Assembly (NCBI RefSeq): GCF_004684095.1 | Contig: NZ_SRII01000003.1 | Span: 496,001 to 560,000 of the forward strand | Reading direction: 5' to 3' | Length of the DNA stretch: 64,000 nt | From: Hymenobacter sp. UV11 | GTDB lineage: Bacteria > Bacteroidota > Bacteroidia > Cytophagales > Hymenobacteraceae | In this document: positions 62,336 through 64,000 of the stretch, in pieces | Layout: each line of letters opens with the position of its first letter | How positions within the stretch are numbered: the stretch's first letter is position 1 | Translations under genes and position numbers: made by a program | Notes under the pieces: generated by a model | What the model saw: the letters and a program-made list of their open reading frames with translations, nothing else | The model's database searches: none | What the model was told of the DNA's origin: nothing

Positions 62336-62868
62336 TGGAAACGCCCCTGCTCGAAACGGCGCGCCTGCGCCTGCGCGGCCATTACCTTACCGACCTGGCC
62401 CCGTTCGTGGCGATGTGGCAGGAGCCGCAATTTTATCAGCATCTCACTGGCTCGCCACTAGCCGAAGAGGAAGTCTGGACCAAGATGCTGCGCCACGCCG
62501 GGCTTTGGGCGTTGGGCGAATACGGCTACTGGGCGGTGGAGGAAAGGGCAACCGGCGACTTTATCGGCGCCATTGGCTTTGGGGCGTGGCAGCGCGCCAT
62601 CGAGCCATCCATTAAAGGCTTTCCCGAAATCGGCTGGGTGCTGGCCCCGCATACCCACGGCCGGGGCTACGCTACCGAGGCCGCGCAAGTGGTTTTCGCC
62701 TGGGGCGATGCCCACCTGCGCCAGCCGCGCACCGTGTGCCTCATTGATAGGGCCAATGCGGCTTCCCGGCGGCTGGCCGCCAAATTTGGTTACCAGGAGT
62801 TCGACCACTCGTTGTATAAAGGGCACGAAGTGGTGCTACTGGAGCGCTGGCGGCCGGCAGGGGGGTAG
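62335..62868 (+). CDS. GNAT-family N-acetyltransferase (RimJ-like)
   Basis: A 177-residue GNAT enzyme of the ribosomal-protein/small-substrate acetyltransferase type: ETARLRLRGHYLTDLAPFVA start, DFIGAIGFGAWQRAI, the acetyl-CoA loop HTHGRGYATEAAQVVFAWG, and CLIDRANAASRRLAAKFGYQ. The acceptor is unknown. It overlaps the tesA stop by 1 nt. Confidence 0.9.
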   Translation: METPLLETARLRLRGHYLTDLAPFVAMWQEPQFYQHLTGSPLAEEEVWTKMLRHAGLWALGEYGYWAVEERATGDFIGAIGFGAWQRAIEPSIKGFPEIGWVLAPHTHGRGYATEAAQVVFAWGDAHLRQPRTVCLIDRANAASRRLAAKFGYQEFDHSLYKGHEVVLLERWRPAGG

Positions 62869-62907
62869 GGCGCAAAACGCCGCGCCGCCCGACCTTTGCC
62901 GCTACCT

Positions 62908-63735
62908 ATGACGACTTCTTCTGACCCGGCCGCCCGGCCCATTGGCATTTTCGATTCCGGCATTGGCGGCCTCACCGTGGCCCGCGCCGTGGCCCAGCGC
63001 CTGCCCCACGAGCGGCTCGTATACTTTGGCGATACCGCCCACCTGCCCTACGGCGAGAAAAGCACCGCCGCCATCCAGGCCTACTCCGTCAAAATTTGCG
63101 ACGTGCTGTTGCGCCAGAATTGCAAGCTTATCCTTATCGCCTGCAACTCGGCCTCGGCCGCTGCCTACGAGCTGGTGCGCGAATACGTGGGCTCTAAAGC
63201 CATAGTAATCGGCATGATAGACCCTGTGGTATCGTACGTGGGCCAGCATTATGCCGGCCGCCCGGTGGGCCTCATCGGTACCAAGCAAACGGTGGGCTCC
63301 AACATTTACCGCAAGAAAATCGACCAGCTCGACCTCGGCGTAGACCTGCACGCCCTCGCTACCCCCCTGCTCGTGCCCATGATTGAAGAAGGCTTCTTCA
63401 ACGGCCGCGTATCGGAGGAAATTATCCGCGCCTACCTCGCCCACGACGAACTGCAACACATCGAAAGCCTGGTGCTGGCCTGCACGCACTTCCCCCTCAT
63501 CAAGCCCCAGATAGAGGACTATTACCAGGGCCGCGTGGCTGTGCTCGACCCCTCCGACGTAGTCGCCGCCACCGTGGCCGAGGCCCTGGCGGCGCGCCAG
63601 CTATTGGCCCCGGCCGGGGGGGTAGGGCCGGCGCATCACTTTTACGTGAGTGATTTTACGCGCTCATTTGAGGAGAGTACGCGCATCTTCTTTGGTCAGG
63701 AAGTGCAATTAGAGCATTACCCGCTGTGGGAGTAG
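62908..63735 (+). CDS. murI: Glutamate racemase
   Basis: A 275-residue MurI that makes D-glutamate for peptidoglycan. Motifs: IGIFDSGIGGLTVARAV, YFGDTAHLPYGEKS, catalytic Cys79 in IACNSASAAAYELV and the second Cys in LACTHFPLIKPQI. ATG 62908 (MTTSSDPAARPIGIFD) is chosen; a near-consensus GACCTTTG lies 9 nt upstream. The 110-bp gap after it is AT-rich. Confidence 0.95.
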   Translation: MTTSSDPAARPIGIFDSGIGGLTVARAVAQRLPHERLVYFGDTAHLPYGEKSTAAIQAYSVKICDVLLRQNCKLILIACNSASAAAYELVREYVGSKAIVIGMIDPVVSYVGQHYAGRPVGLIGTKQTVGSNIYRKKIDQLDLGVDLHALATPLLVPMIEEGFFNGRVSEEIIRAYLAHDELQHIESLVLACTHFPLIKPQIEDYYQGRVAVLDPSDVVAATVAEALAARQLLAPAGGVGPAHHFYVSDFTRSFEESTRIFFGQEVQLEHYPLWE

Positions 63736-63845
63736 GGTAGAAGCTGAATTATATTTTTTTTAGATGACAGGCTTGGGAAGAGGAAGTAAATAAGTAATTT
63801 CGTCGCTACGAAGTATTGCTTATTCAAAATTCTATTCACATTCTT

Positions 63846-64000
63846 ATGACAGGTATTCTTACTAAAAACATAACCCACTTCTTTATAAGTTTACTGCTAT
63901 TGATACTGCCCTTTCTTGGTGTAGGGCAAACGATAATTGTCAATTACGATTTCAACTCAACTACTGCGCCCAACTCGCCTCTGACCACGGCGGGCGGAAT
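63846..64000 (+). CDS. Start of a secreted protein (3' truncated)
   Basis: The frame runs off the right edge. It begins MTGILTKNITHFFISLLLLI, a signal peptide, and the mature part opens QTIIVNYDFNSTTAPNSPL, the kind of start seen in large T9SS-exported surface proteins. Composition is AT-richer than the average of the window. Function cannot be told from 51 residues. Confidence 0.65.
   Translation, partial: MTGILTKNITHFFISLLLLILPFLGVGQTIIVNYDFNSTTAPNSPLTTAGG

Overview
The window looks like chromosomal DNA of a GC-rich member of the Bacteroidota, most probably Hymenobacter or a close relative (Cytophagales). Reasons: type IX secretion sorting tails (a CHU_C/gliding-motility C-terminus and Por-type tails), a TonB receptor with a carboxypeptidase-like N-terminal domain, TAnnTTTG -7 promoter elements close to start codons, and a very high density of the word GGGGTAGGG. 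I see no rRNA, CRISPR array, intact insertion sequence or prophage.

Layout. 1-4.4 kb: end of a secreted glycosidase, a small protein plus an OppC-like permease, and a GAF/SpoIIE phosphatase. 4.5-9.9 kb: surface polysaccharide genes (O-antigen ligase/polymerase, Wzz, Wzx flippase, glycosyltransferase). 10-18 kb: two unknown genes, an HNH protein, a DUF6687-like protein and sbcDC. 18-21 kb: two small low-complexity secreted proteins and an HscA-type Hsp70. 21.5-26.6 kb: TPR protein, HupE/UreJ-type membrane protein, small Cys/His protein and TonB receptor, a possible metal-uptake cluster. 26.7-28.5 kb: tandem L,D-transpeptidase-like paralogues. 28.7-31.7 kb: a secreted GH31 enzyme. 32-37.7 kb: NYN-domain protein, lipoproteins, thiL, two unknown proteins and rlmD. 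37.9-44 kb: two large T9SS cargo proteins. 44.3-47.5 kb: SDR, porin and a membrane protein. 47.6-49.3 kb: two identical tRNA-Lys genes, an anomalous gene-poor stretch with pseudogene debris, and a tRNA-Ala. 49.5-55 kb: GAF protein, secreted proteins, and a set of thioredoxin-fold proteins beside an ECF sigma/zinc anti-sigma pair. 55-57.8 kb: hemE, PhnA-like, and a heptose kinase. 57.9-62.9 kb: YbbP/YbbA-type ABC exporter divergent from tesA, then a GNAT gene. 62.9-64 kb: murI and the start of a secreted protein.

The most striking content is not in the proteins. The space between genes is filled with long near-perfect palindromes of about 65-165 bp. Several share a core (GTCAT...GAG...GAAGCA), and some supply the start or stop codon of the neighbouring gene. 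Overlaid on genes and gaps is GGGGTAGGG, seen at least 40 times, which contains a perfect match to the E. coli FtsK-orienting (KOPS) consensus GGGNAGGG and is commoner on the given strand. No complete novel enzyme system is evident. The best functional candidates are the redox sigma-factor module at 52-55 kb and the HupE/TonB cluster at 21-27 kb.
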